Assembly (NCBI RefSeq): GCF_025833875.1
Contig: NZ_JAOYOD010000001.1
Coordinates: forward strand, 4,278,001 to 4,342,000
Origin: Reichenbachiella ulvae
GTDB lineage: Bacteria > Bacteroidota > Bacteroidia > Cytophagales > Cyclobacteriaceae
Direction of reading: 5' to 3'
Length of the DNA: 64,000 bases
Both the position numbers and the translations under genes were made by a program. The notes below the pieces were generated by a model that searched no databases, was not told the origin of the DNA, and worked only from the letters and a program-made list of their open reading frames with translations. Below are positions 53,132-62,515 of this stretch, piece after piece. Each line of letters begins with the position of its first letter. Position 1 is the stretch's first letter.

Positions 53132-53828
53132 CTTCCTGAAACATCGATCTGAGGACGAAGAATTGATGGACGATTTTGATTGCCAGGGAGAAGTGGTAGA
53201 TCAGACCCTACGAGAGCTTCATTCCATCAATACCTATTTGGGCGGAACTGCACTTTCTATCCATGGGATAAAAAAACTGATCCAGCGCTATCCAAAGGAA
53301 TCATATAGTCTGGTCGATCTCGGCTGTGGGGGCGGAGATACACTGATCCACATCGATCAGTGGGCAAAAAAGAATAGCAAGAATTTAGCACTCAGCGGAG
53401 TAGATGCCAATCCCCACATCATCGACTATGCAAAAGAAAACACCGCTAATCGTTCCATGCAGTTTCTAGCCATGGATGTCTTTAGCGAGGATTTCAAAAA
53501 GCTTCGATTTGATATGGCACATGCCAGTTTATTCATGCATCACTTCGAAGAAAGAGCCTTCGTTAAACTCCTCCGCCAACTATATGAGCAAGTAGAACTG
53601 GGCATTGTCATCAATGATCTCCATCGGCATCCGGTCTCCTACTACTTTACCAAGTGGCTGCTGACCGCCTGGTCACGCTCCCAAATGGTCAAGTACGACA
53701 GTGTACTGTCAGTGGCCCGGTCTTTCACCCGCAGCGAACTGATCAACTACCTCCATCAAGCCGGCATCACAAACTACCGCCTCACATGGAAATGGGCCTT
53801 CCGCTGGGAGCTGATTATTTGGAAGTAA
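53124..53828 (+). CDS. Class I SAM-dependent methyltransferase
   Basis: 234 residues. SAM motif I LVDLGCGGGDTLIHID near 65, acidic SGVDANPHII near 94, then AMDVFSEDF and FDMAHASLFMHHFEE. Methyltransferases of this type follow type III polyketide synthases in many Bacteroidota and are thought to O- or C-methylate the product. The ATG at 53124 is preferred over GTG 53121; either overlaps the polyketide synthase gene, so coupling is tight. REP hairpins follow directly. Confidence 0.88.
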   Translation: MFDFLKHRSEDEELMDDFDCQGEVVDQTLRELHSINTYLGGTALSIHGIKKLIQRYPKESYSLVDLGCGGGDTLIHIDQWAKKNSKNLALSGVDANPHIIDYAKENTANRSMQFLAMDVFSEDFKKLRFDMAHASLFMHHFEERAFVKLLRQLYEQVELGIVINDLHRHPVSYYFTKWLLTAWSRSQMVKYDSVLSVARSFTRSELINYLHQAGITNYRLTWKWAFRWELIIWK

Positions 53829-53840
53829 TGGACGTCTTGA

Positions 53841-53872
53841 GACGTCAAAGAGGTTCCAAACCTCTTTGATCG
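53841..53872. repeat. REP hairpin, left of the RAYT gene
   Basis: GACGT followed by the perfect 10-bp hairpin CAAAGAGGTT-CCA-AACCTCTTTG and ATCG. Preceded by GACGTC-TTGA-GACGTC (53831-53846). Inverted copy at 54587. Confidence 0.75.
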
Positions 53873-53915
53873 TTAATATTTGAATGATCTCCCTTTTTGA
53901 GTAGTTTAGATACCT

Positions 53916-54527
53916 ATGAAAGCCAACACCAATCTACTTGAACCTGAAAAGTTCTACCACATTTACAATCGCGGTATCAATGGCGAAAACATCTTCAAGG
54001 AGCAGCGAAATTATTACTACTTTTTGAAGCTATTCGAAAAATTCATCACACCAATAACAGAAACATTTGCCTATTGCCTTTTACCCAACCACTTCCATTT
54101 TTTCATTAAGACTCTACCCGAGGAAATGATAAAATCCTCGAAATTCCATCGCAACCAAAATATTCAGCATTTTTTGGGTAATCAATTTGCTAAGGCCTTT
54201 AACAGTTACACTCAGGCATTGAATAAATCAATCAACAGAACGGGTAGTTTATTTGAACACCCATTTAGAAGGAAAACCATTGACAGCAACGATTACATCT
54301 CAAAACTCATCTGGTACATACATTTCAATCCACAGAAACACAAGTTGACAAAAGATTTTAAAGACTACCCTTTCTCCTCCTACCAAAGCATTCTTTCATC
54401 AAAATCCACCAATCTCAAAAGATATGAAGTAATTGAATGGTTCGGAGGAATAGAATCATTCAAAACATTTCATGAAGAGATGACAGAGCAACGGACACTG
54501 GACGAATCCATTTTCAATTTTGATTAA
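53916..54527 (+). CDS. REP-associated tyrosine transposase (Y1_Tnp, RAYT)
   Basis: 203 residues of the IS200-like Y1 transposase superfamily. YHIYNRGINGENIF near 14 is the RAYT start, LLPNHFHFFIK has the HUH motif (His59, His61), and WYIHFNPQKH carries the probable catalytic Tyr134. RAYTs cut single-stranded REP hairpins and are thought to spread them. The gene is alone between two inverted REP hairpins of the same family and appears intact, so the unit may be functional. Confidence 0.92.
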   Translation: MKANTNLLEPEKFYHIYNRGINGENIFKEQRNYYYFLKLFEKFITPITETFAYCLLPNHFHFFIKTLPEEMIKSSKFHRNQNIQHFLGNQFAKAFNSYTQALNKSINRTGSLFEHPFRRKTIDSNDYISKLIWYIHFNPQKHKLTKDFKDYPFSSYQSILSSKSTNLKRYEVIEWFGGIESFKTFHEEMTEQRTLDESIFNFD

Positions 54528-54586
54528 ATCCCAAAGTCACCGAGCCTTTTGAAACCCCACCAACTTCAATCTATTCGCTGAATAAA

Positions 54587-54617
54587 CGATCAAAGAGGTT
54601 TGAAACCTTTTGACGTT
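54587..54617. repeat. REP hairpin, right of the RAYT gene
   Basis: CGATCAAAGAGGTT-TGA-AACCTTTTGACGT, the reverse complement of the left element with one base lost in the stem. A fragment CCTTTTGAAACC occurs just before it at 54546. Confidence 0.7.
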
Positions 54618-54638
54618 GAGCTCGTCGACGCTCAAGTA

Positions 54639-57005
54639 TCACTCATCCTTCAACGAATCCACAGGGTTGGCAAGGGAAGCCATGCGCGCCTGATTGATCA
54701 CGATCATCAAGGCGAATGCCAGGGCAACTACCCCGACCAGTGGAAATAGCCACCAATGAATTTCCGTTCTGATTTCATATCTGTCCAGATACATATCCAA
54801 TAGATACCAGGCGAAAGGCACTGCCAATACAAAAGCCACCAAAACCAACTTGGTAAAATCTTTGGTCATCAGCATCATCAAACTGCCTACTGAAGCTCCC
54901 AGCACTTTTCGGATTCCGATCTCCTTGCTGCGCTGCTCGGCGGTATAGGAGGCCAATCCGAATAGACCCAGCCCAGTGATCAAAACAGCCAGTCCTGCAA
55001 ACAAAGTCGCCAGCTGGCTCGTCATGTCGATGGTCTTGAACTTTCGGTCAAAATCCTCATCCACGAAGGAATAATCGAATGGGTAGGCAGGATTATACTT
55101 TTGAAAAACCTCTTCGATCTTGGACAGGTTATCTGACAAATGACCATTGTCATTGATACGAACAGAAATCGCGGAAACCCACTCTGGATCGATAATCATA
55201 AAAGTCGGTCGCATTTCTTCGTAGGGAGAGCCCATCAAGACATTATCCATCACCCCGATCAGCTTCTTTTTTCCTCCCCAGAGATCTAGATTGGTACCAA
55301 TCGGTTCTTCCAGATTCATCAGGTCCAGAGCAGCCTTATTGATCACAATCGCACCTGTATCCGTGGCATATTCCTTCGAAAAATCTCTCCCCATCAGCAT
55401 CTTGATACCCATCGTCTGAGTGAAATCGTATTCAGTGGCTATCGTAGCAAATAACACTTTCAATTCGTCAGGTTTGCCTGGCCACCCGAGAAAATTGTTG
55501 GACCAAATGCTAGTAATCGGACTGTTGGATCGAGTCACGCTGGCCACTGCACCAGATCGCAGCAGTTCCTGTTTGATCAGCTCATAATTGTCTGCTATGT
55601 CATCGGTATTATAAACGGTGATGAGATTCTTCTTTTCATATCCTAGCTCTCGACTCTTCACCATTTGGATCTGCTGATAGATCACAGCTGTCCCAATCAT
55701 CAAAAAGATCGCAAAACCAAACTGCAATACTACCAGAATCTTTCTCGGTGTACTGACGCCTTTGCCCACCGAAACGGTTCCTTTTAAGGTATTGACAGGC
55801 TTGAAGGAGGAAAGATAAAAAGCAGGATAACTGCCAGCTATCACTCCGGTAATTAATATGATGGCTACCCCATACATCCAGAACTCTGGCGATTGATAAT
55901 CTATGAAAAGTTTCTTGTCCACCAATTCGTTGTAGAATGGCAGAGCCAGTTGCGCCAATACTATCGCTATGAGAAAGGACAGCAAAGCGATGAACAAAGA
56001 CTCTCCGATAAACTGCATGATCAAGCCTCTTTTGGTCGAGCCTAGGCTTTTGCGAATACCCACTTCCCTGGCTCGTTTTTCAGATCGTGCTGTGGCCAGA
56101 TTCATGAAATTGATGCAAGCCATGACCAAAATAAAAATCGCAATGATCGTGAAAAGTTGAACATAGTCGCTCATCCCTCCAACGGCTTCTCCATTTTCAA
56201 AATTGGAATAGAGACGCCAGCGAGGCATCGGATGAAGGAAAAACTTCCTCGGCATATCCTCCTCTCCATTTTCCATCAGCATATTTTCGATACCTGCCTG
56301 TGTTTCCAGATGGCTATCCGCTTCGTATAGCTCGATAAACACCTGAAAGGAATAGTTGCCCCAGTTGGTCTTGTTTCTAACTACCCAGTCATTCACTGAC
56401 TCGCGATATTTCCAGGGTATCAGATAGTCGAATTCCAGCGTAGAATTCGATGGAATATCTTTTAGGATCCCTGTAACTTTAAGATTCCCTTCATCATCCA
56501 CACGAATCACCTTATTGATCGGATCTTCCTCACCAAACATCGCTTTGGCGAGAGACTCGGTGATTACGATCGAGTGCATGTCATCCAATACAGTCTCTGG
56601 GTCTCCTTTGATGAGGGGAAATTCAAACATCTCCAAAAATTCCTCCCCACAGAAATAGCCTTCTTTGATCAGTCGTTTTTCGCCGAAGGTCAGCAAATGA
56701 TCGCTTCCCCAGTCCAGCACTGTCGAATTTTTGATATGACTGTCGGCCGTCTTCATGGCCTCATAGGTGGGCAAAGGCACGCTGTTCCATGAGTTGATCT
56801 TACCGTCAAACTCTGCATTGACCCAAACCTGATGCAAACGATCTGCCTTGGGAATGAAACGGTCATAATTCAGTTCGTCTCGCACCCACAGCAAAATCAA
56901 TACACTGCAGACGAGTCCTACTGCCAGACCAGAAATGTTGATAAAAGAGTAGAGCTTGTTTTTGAGTAAGCTGCGAAAGGTGACCAGAAAAAAATTCTTG
57001 AGCAT
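54639..57005 (-). CDS. FtsX/MacB-type ABC transporter permease
   Basis: 788 residues with the duplicated Bacteroidota permease architecture: helix 1 near 20-40 followed by a MacB-like periplasmic domain (about 45-255), three helices (about 285-400, with NFMNLATARSEKRAREVGIRK), a second helix and periplasmic domain (about 425-640), and three C-terminal helices with LASYTAEQRSKEIGIRKVLGAS. The partner ATPase is not in the window. Such permeases act in efflux, lipoprotein handling or stress signalling; no specific role can be given. Confidence 0.92.
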   Translation of the reverse strand: MLKNFFLVTFRSLLKNKLYSFINISGLAVGLVCSVLILLWVRDELNYDRFIPKADRLHQVWVNAEFDGKINSWNSVPLPTYEAMKTADSHIKNSTVLDWGSDHLLTFGEKRLIKEGYFCGEEFLEMFEFPLIKGDPETVLDDMHSIVITESLAKAMFGEEDPINKVIRVDDEGNLKVTGILKDIPSNSTLEFDYLIPWKYRESVNDWVVRNKTNWGNYSFQVFIELYEADSHLETQAGIENMLMENGEEDMPRKFFLHPMPRWRLYSNFENGEAVGGMSDYVQLFTIIAIFILVMACINFMNLATARSEKRAREVGIRKSLGSTKRGLIMQFIGESLFIALLSFLIAIVLAQLALPFYNELVDKKLFIDYQSPEFWMYGVAIILITGVIAGSYPAFYLSSFKPVNTLKGTVSVGKGVSTPRKILVVLQFGFAIFLMIGTAVIYQQIQMVKSRELGYEKKNLITVYNTDDIADNYELIKQELLRSGAVASVTRSNSPITSIWSNNFLGWPGKPDELKVLFATIATEYDFTQTMGIKMLMGRDFSKEYATDTGAIVINKAALDLMNLEEPIGTNLDLWGGKKKLIGVMDNVLMGSPYEEMRPTFMIIDPEWVSAISVRINDNGHLSDNLSKIEEVFQKYNPAYPFDYSFVDEDFDRKFKTIDMTSQLATLFAGLAVLITGLGLFGLASYTAEQRSKEIGIRKVLGASVGSLMMLMTKDFTKLVLVAFVLAVPFAWYLLDMYLDRYEIRTEIHWWLFPLVGVVALAFALMIVINQARMASLANPVDSLKDE

Positions 57006-57144
57006 GATAGTCAGTTTTGAGTTTTTGAATGCGACCGCTCCAAAGACCTAACAAATCCTAGAAGGTTGCATTTACTGACTGTTAGATGCTCAAAGCACCT
57101 CATTAGTTTTAATTCAGTAGATAATTATTACAAAATGGAAAGGA

Positions 57145-57726
57145 TTATTCTCTCACCCACTCCACCTTTTTCTCGATGGGCTTGCGTTTGCTGGTAGGCC
57201 ATTTGTCCTTTTTGGGCATCCCTATGTACAAAAAGCCTAGCAGCAAATCTTTTTTGCCTAGTCCGAAAACTTCTTTGGCTTCATCCAGAAATGTGACACC
57301 ACCAGTAGACCAATAGCAACCGACCCCATGCGCAGTGGCAGTCAAATGCATATTTTGAACGGCAGCAGCTACCGCACAGACTTCCTCCACTTTTTTGATG
57401 GACTTGTTTCGTTTCATCCCGATCACAATCACATGTGAGCAGGCCAGCGGTTTATTTCTTAGTTTTTTGACCTTGTCTTTGTCGGCCTTTTTTCCTTCGG
57501 CCTTTTCGACTGCCGTCACTTGTAGATCCCCCAGTGTCTTCAATCCCTCATCGCAAAACACCTTGAACCTCCACGGTTCAGTTTTTTTGTAGGTAGGAGC
57601 CCAGTTGGCATTTTCAAGCATTTCAGCAATGATCTCATCTGAGACGCGCTCACCTGAGTATTGTTTTGGGAAGATAGACCTCCTGTTTTGGAGCAGTTTG
57701 CTCACCTCTGCCGGATCGAAATTCAT
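57145..57726 (-). CDS. Nitroreductase-family FMN oxidoreductase
   Basis: 193 residues. RRSIFPKQYS near 16 is the FMN-binding Arg segment, NWAPTYKKTEPWRF near 46 and GVGCYWSTGG near 136 are typical of the YdjA-like subfamily of nitroreductases. The substrate is unknown. It starts 12 bases after the M23 peptidase stop and is the last gene of a three-gene run with dsbD. Confidence 0.9.
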   Translation of the reverse strand: MNFDPAEVSKLLQNRRSIFPKQYSGERVSDEIIAEMLENANWAPTYKKTEPWRFKVFCDEGLKTLGDLQVTAVEKAEGKKADKDKVKKLRNKPLACSHVIVIGMKRNKSIKKVEEVCAVAAAVQNMHLTATAHGVGCYWSTGGVTFLDEAKEVFGLGKKDLLLGFLYIGMPKKDKWPTSKRKPIEKKVEWVRE

Positions 57727-57738
57727 GTGCTTATGGTC

Positions 57739-59043
57739 TTAGTGAGAGCCTAGTTCGGCTGTCATTAGTTCTACGCTATCTGCAGGCATTTGGATGACAT
57801 CCAGACGAGAAATATAGCCTTTGGCTAAAGAATCAAATGCCGCTTTGTGCTCCTCCTTGATCGGATTAGATGGTGGCAATTCGACCTTCAAAGCATCAAC
57901 CTGTACTCCGTTTTTCCAGAATCGATAGCAAAGGTGTGGCCCTGTCGCCAAACCTGTAGATCCTACATAGCCGATAGTTTGTCCTCTTTTCACTTTCTTG
58001 CCCCGACGGATTCCGGTGGCAATTTTGGACATGTGCAGGTATTGCGTGGATATGTTTCCATTGTGACGAATCTTCACGTAGTTACCGTTGTTTGATTTGT
58101 AGCGGGCTTCTGTGATCGTACCATCAGCTGCAGCGAAAATAGGTGTGCCTCTTGGTGCGGCAAAATCCGTCCCCAAGTGAGCTTTGAATCGCTTCTGTAC
58201 CGGGTGATACCTGCGACCTGAATATCTGGAACTGATACGCGTGAATGTCAACGGCGCTTTCAAAAATTCTCTGCGCAAACTCTGACCTTCGGCATTGAAG
58301 AAATCTACTCCTTCGCCCTGATCATATTGGATGGCATAGCTTCCTTCTCCGATGTGATTGAAATAAGCCGCTTTTATCTCTCCTGTCCCTATGAACTCAT
58401 CGTCTACATATTTTTCGTCATAGATGATTTTGTAATAATCCCCCTGCTGGATGCCAAAGAAATCTACCTTCCATGAAAAGACATCCGCCAGACTGTTAAC
58501 CAAATCAGCATCACCTCCCTGGTTGAGCATATCTATGTACAGCGAAGTTTGGATATCACCAGCCAATTCTGTTTCGACATAGGTGATCTTTCTGGATTCT
58601 TTATAGACCTTGACCGAGTCCTTCACATCATATACCACATAATCGATCGCATTGGGCTTGTAAATGAAATGAGTGGCCTGCTTGACACTGTCTCCCTGAT
58701 AAAGTACCGAGTAAGGTTTGCGCACTCCGATCTTTCGGACATCAAATACTTCTTTGGAATTCTTCGCTAACTGGTGAATTTTCTCATAGGGCACATTGTA
58801 CTCTGATAGAATATCTGCCAGCGTTTCGTTTCGTTTGACCTCTCCCTCAAAAATTTTGAGTGAATCGACGACTATCCCGTAATAATAATTCGGAACATAA
58901 ACCGGTGCCTGAATTGTATCCTGAACGATGACCTGCTCGACGCGACCTTCGTCTTCTTCCAGGATAAAAAAATGTGTAAGAATCAACGCCAGTGAGATTA
59001 CCCCGGCGGAAAGTATTCTTTTTCTCCCTTTCTTTTTTGTCAT
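57739..59043 (-). CDS. M23 family metallopeptidase with His-to-Cys change at a zinc ligand
   Basis: 434 residues. Membrane anchor at about 10-28, an OapA/LysM-like region (about 65-120), and a LytM domain at about 275-385. Zinc ligands His289 and Asp293 are in AHLGTDFAA and His337 in QYLHMS. The usual last motif GPHLHxE reads GPHLCYRFW here (His370, Cys372), so Cys stands where the second motif His normally binds zinc. Activity as a peptidoglycan endopeptidase is likely, since Cys can bind zinc, but a regulatory, inactive role is possible. Co-transcribed with dsbD and nitroreductase. Confidence 0.9.
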   Translation of the reverse strand: MTKKKGRKRILSAGVISLALILTHFFILEEDEGRVEQVIVQDTIQAPVYVPNYYYGIVVDSLKIFEGEVKRNETLADILSEYNVPYEKIHQLAKNSKEVFDVRKIGVRKPYSVLYQGDSVKQATHFIYKPNAIDYVVYDVKDSVKVYKESRKITYVETELAGDIQTSLYIDMLNQGGDADLVNSLADVFSWKVDFFGIQQGDYYKIIYDEKYVDDEFIGTGEIKAAYFNHIGEGSYAIQYDQGEGVDFFNAEGQSLRREFLKAPLTFTRISSRYSGRRYHPVQKRFKAHLGTDFAAPRGTPIFAAADGTITEARYKSNNGNYVKIRHNGNISTQYLHMSKIATGIRRGKKVKRGQTIGYVGSTGLATGPHLCYRFWKNGVQVDALKVELPPSNPIKEEHKAAFDSLAKGYISRLDVIQMPADSVELMTAELGSH

Positions 59044-59063
59044 ATGCTATTACTGACGCAAAG

Positions 59064-61037
59064 CTATTGAGCCTTGAAAGCTTTTTTTCCCTCTTCTAAA
59101 AACTCCACAAAACTAGCAATATTTAGGTCATAGGCCCTTGGTGAGACCAATAATTCACCATTTTGATCCAAAATCACGTAATAAGGCTGCGCATTGTTGT
59201 TGAATCTAGTGATCTGAAAATCAGCATTTTTCTTTCCGATGGTCTTTTTGACCTTGCCATCATAGCTGGAAGTGACCCATTCGCTCTCGGGCAGGTCCTC
59301 CTTATCATCCACATACAAAGCCAGCATCACAAAATCTTCTTTAAGTCTTTTCAACACCTGTGGGTCAGACCAAACCTTGGCTTCCATTTCTCTACAGTTG
59401 ACACAGCCATGCCCAGTGAAATCGATGAATACTGGCTTATTCTGCTGCTTGGCACAGGCCAGCGCCTGGTCATAGTCGAAGTAGCCTTCTATGCCATGTG
59501 GGAAGTGCAAAATGTCCGCGTATTTTGGCGGTTCACAGATGGCGCTTTCACTGCTTCCTACCACAGCCGCAGGAGCATTCAGGTTAAAATCTTGAGAAGT
59601 CATAGGAGGAAGGTATCCCGAAAGTGCTTTAAGTGGGGCACCAAACATCCCAGGAATCATATAGACTACAAAAGAAAAAACTGCTATAGCAAGCACCAAA
59701 CCTCCAATTGAAGTTTTTTCGGAAGGCGAATCATGAGGAAAATTGATTTTGCCCAAAAGGTAAAAACCAAGGATGGTAAAAATCACAATCCAGATGGACA
59801 GGTAGATTTCTCTATCCAGCAAATTCCAGTGATAGGCCTGATCAGCAATACTCAAGAATTTGAAAGCAAAGGCCAATTCTAGTAATCCCAGTACGACCTT
59901 GACACTGTTGAGCCAGCCGCCTGACTTGGGTAGGTTGTTCATCAGTCCCGGAAACAAAGCGAATACCGTAAAAGGAAGTGCAAAGGCCAGCGAGAAGGCA
60001 AACATGCCCAGAATTGGCTTTAGAATCAATCCACCCGCAGACTCAACTAATATAGTTCCGACAAGTGGCCCAGTACATGAGAATGAAACCAAAACAAGCG
60101 TAAAAGCCATGAAGAAAATACCTAAAAGCCCGCCTTTATCCGCTTGTTTGTCCACGTTATTTACAAACTTACTTGGTAGCGTGATTTCAAAAAGACCAAG
60201 GAAGGAAAGCGCGAACAAGACGAATACAGCAAAAAAGATCACATTGGGAATCCAGTTGGTTGCCAGTTCATTGGCAGTTTCCGGTCCCATAAAAGGCGCC
60301 AATACCGACCCGATCAAGGTGTAAATCACGATGATCGACAATCCGTAAAAAATACCTTTCCATTTGCCCCCCGATCCCCCAGTGAAAAAGCTCACGGTCA
60401 TAGGAATCATCGGAAATACACAAGGCGTGAAAATGGCCGCCAATCCAGCCAAAAACGCAGCAATCATAAAACTAAGCAAGCTGTAAGGATCAGAGGTATC
60501 TCTCTGCAGCAATAATCTTTGTTCTTTCTCAGATTTTGTTTCAACGTTTTGCTTCTTCTCAACCTTCTGAGAACCTAAGAATTTTGAAAAATCAAATTCA
60601 TCGTCGAATGGAATACACTTGCCATCCACATCCGTACATACCTGATAGAAATAAGAACCCTTTACCACAGGGTTGTCCTTCAGCAGCTTGATCGTTTGAC
60701 GAAACTGAGCTGTTTTTCTAAAATAAGTGTACTCTCCTTCCCACAGCGAATCGTATTTCTTTTTTGGATCGACAGGAGTCAGTTCACCCACAAGTTCGTA
60801 ACTGGCGTGTGGCGCGAAATCGAAGGTAGTCACCATAGGACCGAGGTCCGGATCAAAATCTGAGGAATAGAGATACCAATCCTTGTCAATTTTGACATTG
60901 AATATCAAGTCGACCTCTTCTCCTACCTTTGGGGATGAAACAGAAATGTCCAGAGACCATTTAGCAGGTTGCAATACCTGCCCAAATCCCTGGACACCTA
61001 TAAATATTATAAATACTAATGCGATTAATTTCCTCAT
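59064..61037 (-). CDS. dsbD: Thiol:disulfide interchange protein DsbD
   Basis: 657 residues from ATG 61037 (MRKLIALVF), chosen because a good signal peptide (ending GVQGFGQ) follows directly; an ATG 15 bases upstream is possible. N-terminal DsbC-like domain (about 20-150), eight membrane helices with the two active cysteines in FTPCVFPMIP and SFSCTGPLVG, and a C-terminal thioredoxin domain with GHGCVNCREME. It carries electrons from cytosolic thioredoxin to the periplasm, including for cytochrome c maturation, which this organism performs with the ccm genes above. Confidence 0.94.
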   Translation of the reverse strand: MRKLIALVFIIFIGVQGFGQVLQPAKWSLDISVSSPKVGEEVDLIFNVKIDKDWYLYSSDFDPDLGPMVTTFDFAPHASYELVGELTPVDPKKKYDSLWEGEYTYFRKTAQFRQTIKLLKDNPVVKGSYFYQVCTDVDGKCIPFDDEFDFSKFLGSQKVEKKQNVETKSEKEQRLLLQRDTSDPYSLLSFMIAAFLAGLAAIFTPCVFPMIPMTVSFFTGGSGGKWKGIFYGLSIIVIYTLIGSVLAPFMGPETANELATNWIPNVIFFAVFVLFALSFLGLFEITLPSKFVNNVDKQADKGGLLGIFFMAFTLVLVSFSCTGPLVGTILVESAGGLILKPILGMFAFSLAFALPFTVFALFPGLMNNLPKSGGWLNSVKVVLGLLELAFAFKFLSIADQAYHWNLLDREIYLSIWIVIFTILGFYLLGKINFPHDSPSEKTSIGGLVLAIAVFSFVVYMIPGMFGAPLKALSGYLPPMTSQDFNLNAPAAVVGSSESAICEPPKYADILHFPHGIEGYFDYDQALACAKQQNKPVFIDFTGHGCVNCREMEAKVWSDPQVLKRLKEDFVMLALYVDDKEDLPESEWVTSSYDGKVKKTIGKKNADFQITRFNNNAQPYYVILDQNGELLVSPRAYDLNIASFVEFLEEGKKAFKAQ

Positions 61038-61068
61038 ATCATTTTTGATCATTCAGGCTTTGTAATCG

Positions 61069-61076
61069 CAAATTAG
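61069..61076 (-). promoter_or_regulatory. Possible -7 element of the dsbD operon
   Basis: On the - strand CTAATTTGCG resembles TAnnTTTG with one base missing between the parts. Transcription from it would give a short leader to the ATG at 61037. No clear -33 box. Confidence 0.3.
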
Positions 61077-61199
61077 GAAAAAAAGTTTCCCACTAGGAAA
61101 TTAAATGATCCTTTGGTAAGCTACTAGGTATTAACTTTCTGATCGGTCGATCTGTTCTTACTACAAAGGTCTGTGAACAATGGGCTATCGCCCTGCGAT

Positions 61200-62450
61200 T
61201 TAAAGTCCGAATGCAGACTTAACCTGATCCACATAATCCAGTTTTTCCCAGGTAAACGTCTCCACTTCCTGCTCGATTTTCCCGGCCTGGCTATCAAAGC
61301 TTACTGTTTTTACTTCTGGAGTTCTACCCATGTGGCCATAAGCAGCAGTCTCAGAATATATCGGATTCATCAATTTCAATCTCTTGATCAAAGCAGACGG
61401 CTTCATGTCAAAGATTTCAGAAATTTTTGCAGCGATCTGACCATCATTCATGTCTACTTTGGCACTACCGTAAGTGTTCACGAAGATTCCCATAGGCTCA
61501 GCCACACCGATCGCATAAGACACTTGAACCAAAATTTCGTCTGCCACACCCGCAGCGACCAGGTTTTTGGCAATGTGACGAGTTGCATAAGCAGCAGATC
61601 TATCCACCTTAGAAGGATCCTTACCAGAGAATGCTCCTCCACCGTGAGCGCCTTTACCTCCATAAGTATCAACGATGATTTTTCTACCTGTCAAGCCAGT
61701 ATCTCCGTGAGGTCCACCGATTACGAATTTTCCAGTTGGGTTGATATGGTATTTGATTTGATCATTGAATAGCGCAGCGATCTCTGGTTTCAATTTGGCA
61801 ATCACACGTGGAATCAAAATTCCCTTGATGTCCTGCTTGATTTTTTCCAGCATGGCAGCTTCCTCTGCAAAATCGTCGTGCTGAGTAGATACTACGATCG
61901 CATCGATTCTTACAGGTTTGTTGTCATCGCTATACTCTATGGTCACCTGAGATTTGGCATCTGGTCTTAGGTATTTGATTTCATTGTTTTCTCTTCTGAG
62001 ATCGGCCAGCTCTTTCAGAATCATGTGTGATAGATCCAAAGCCAAAGGCATGTAATTTTCAGTTTCGCTAGTCGCATAACCGAACATCATGCCTTGATCA
62101 CCAGCGCCTTGCTCTTCTTCATTTTCTCTTTCTACCCCCTGATTGATATCAGGAGACTGCTCATGAATGGCCGAAATCACCCCACAGCTATTTCCGTCGA
62201 AGTAATATTCTCCTTTTGTATATCCGATTTTGTTGATGACGTCACGAGCTACTTGCTGTACATCTACGTAGGAATTCGTCTTCACCTCTCCACTCAATAC
62301 AGTCAAACCAGTAGTTACGAGTGTTTCGCAAGCAACTTTCGACTGATTGTCAAAAGCCAAAAAGTGGTCTAATAGTGCATCGGATATTTGGTCGGCAACT
62401 TTATCAGGGTGCCCTTCAGACACTGACTCTGATGTAAAGAGATATGGCAT
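61200..62450 (-). CDS. metK: S-adenosylmethionine synthase
   Basis: 416 residues, standard MetK with small insertions. [13 protein letters not shown] near 14, [12 protein letters not shown] near 116, and [19 protein letters not shown] near 272 are the ATP/methionine-binding signatures. It produces SAM for all methyltransferases. The gene begins 37 bases after a -7-like box. The leader is too short for a SAM riboswitch. Confidence 0.97.
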   Translation of the reverse strand: MPYLFTSESVSEGHPDKVADQISDALLDHFLAFDNQSKVACETLVTTGLTVLSGEVKTNSYVDVQQVARDVINKIGYTKGEYYFDGNSCGVISAIHEQSPDINQGVERENEEEQGAGDQGMMFGYATSETENYMPLALDLSHMILKELADLRRENNEIKYLRPDAKSQVTIEYSDDNKPVRIDAIVVSTQHDDFAEEAAMLEKIKQDIKGILIPRVIAKLKPEIAALFNDQIKYHINPTGKFVIGGPHGDTGLTGRKIIVDTYGGKGAHGGGAFSGKDPSKVDRSAAYATRHIAKNLVAAGVADEILVQVSYAIGVAEPMGIFVNTYGSAKVDMNDGQIAAKISEIFDMKPSALIKRLKLMNPIYSETAAYGHMGRTPEVKTVSFDSQAGKIEQEVETFTWEKLDYVDQVKSAFGL

Positions 62451-62487
62451 ATCTTATAAAAATTAATATTGATCTTTTTCGAGTCGG

Positions 62488-62495
62488 CAAATTTA
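62488..62495 (-). promoter_or_regulatory. -7 element of metK
   Basis: The - strand reads TAAATTTG, a perfect match to the Bacteroidota -7 consensus TAnnTTTG, leaving a leader of roughly 30 bases before the ATG at 62450. A -33 TTTG is not found at the usual distance. Confidence 0.45.
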
Positions 62496-62515
62496 TGCCA
62501 ATCAAAAACAATTGT

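Noticed and set aside
61180..61196. Terminator for metK (GGGC-TATC-GCCC)
   Set aside because: Short 4-bp stem without a T-run on the metK strand.
62451..62515. SAM riboswitch before metK
   Set aside because: The leader from the -7 box to the ATG is about 30 bases and shows no stem structure.
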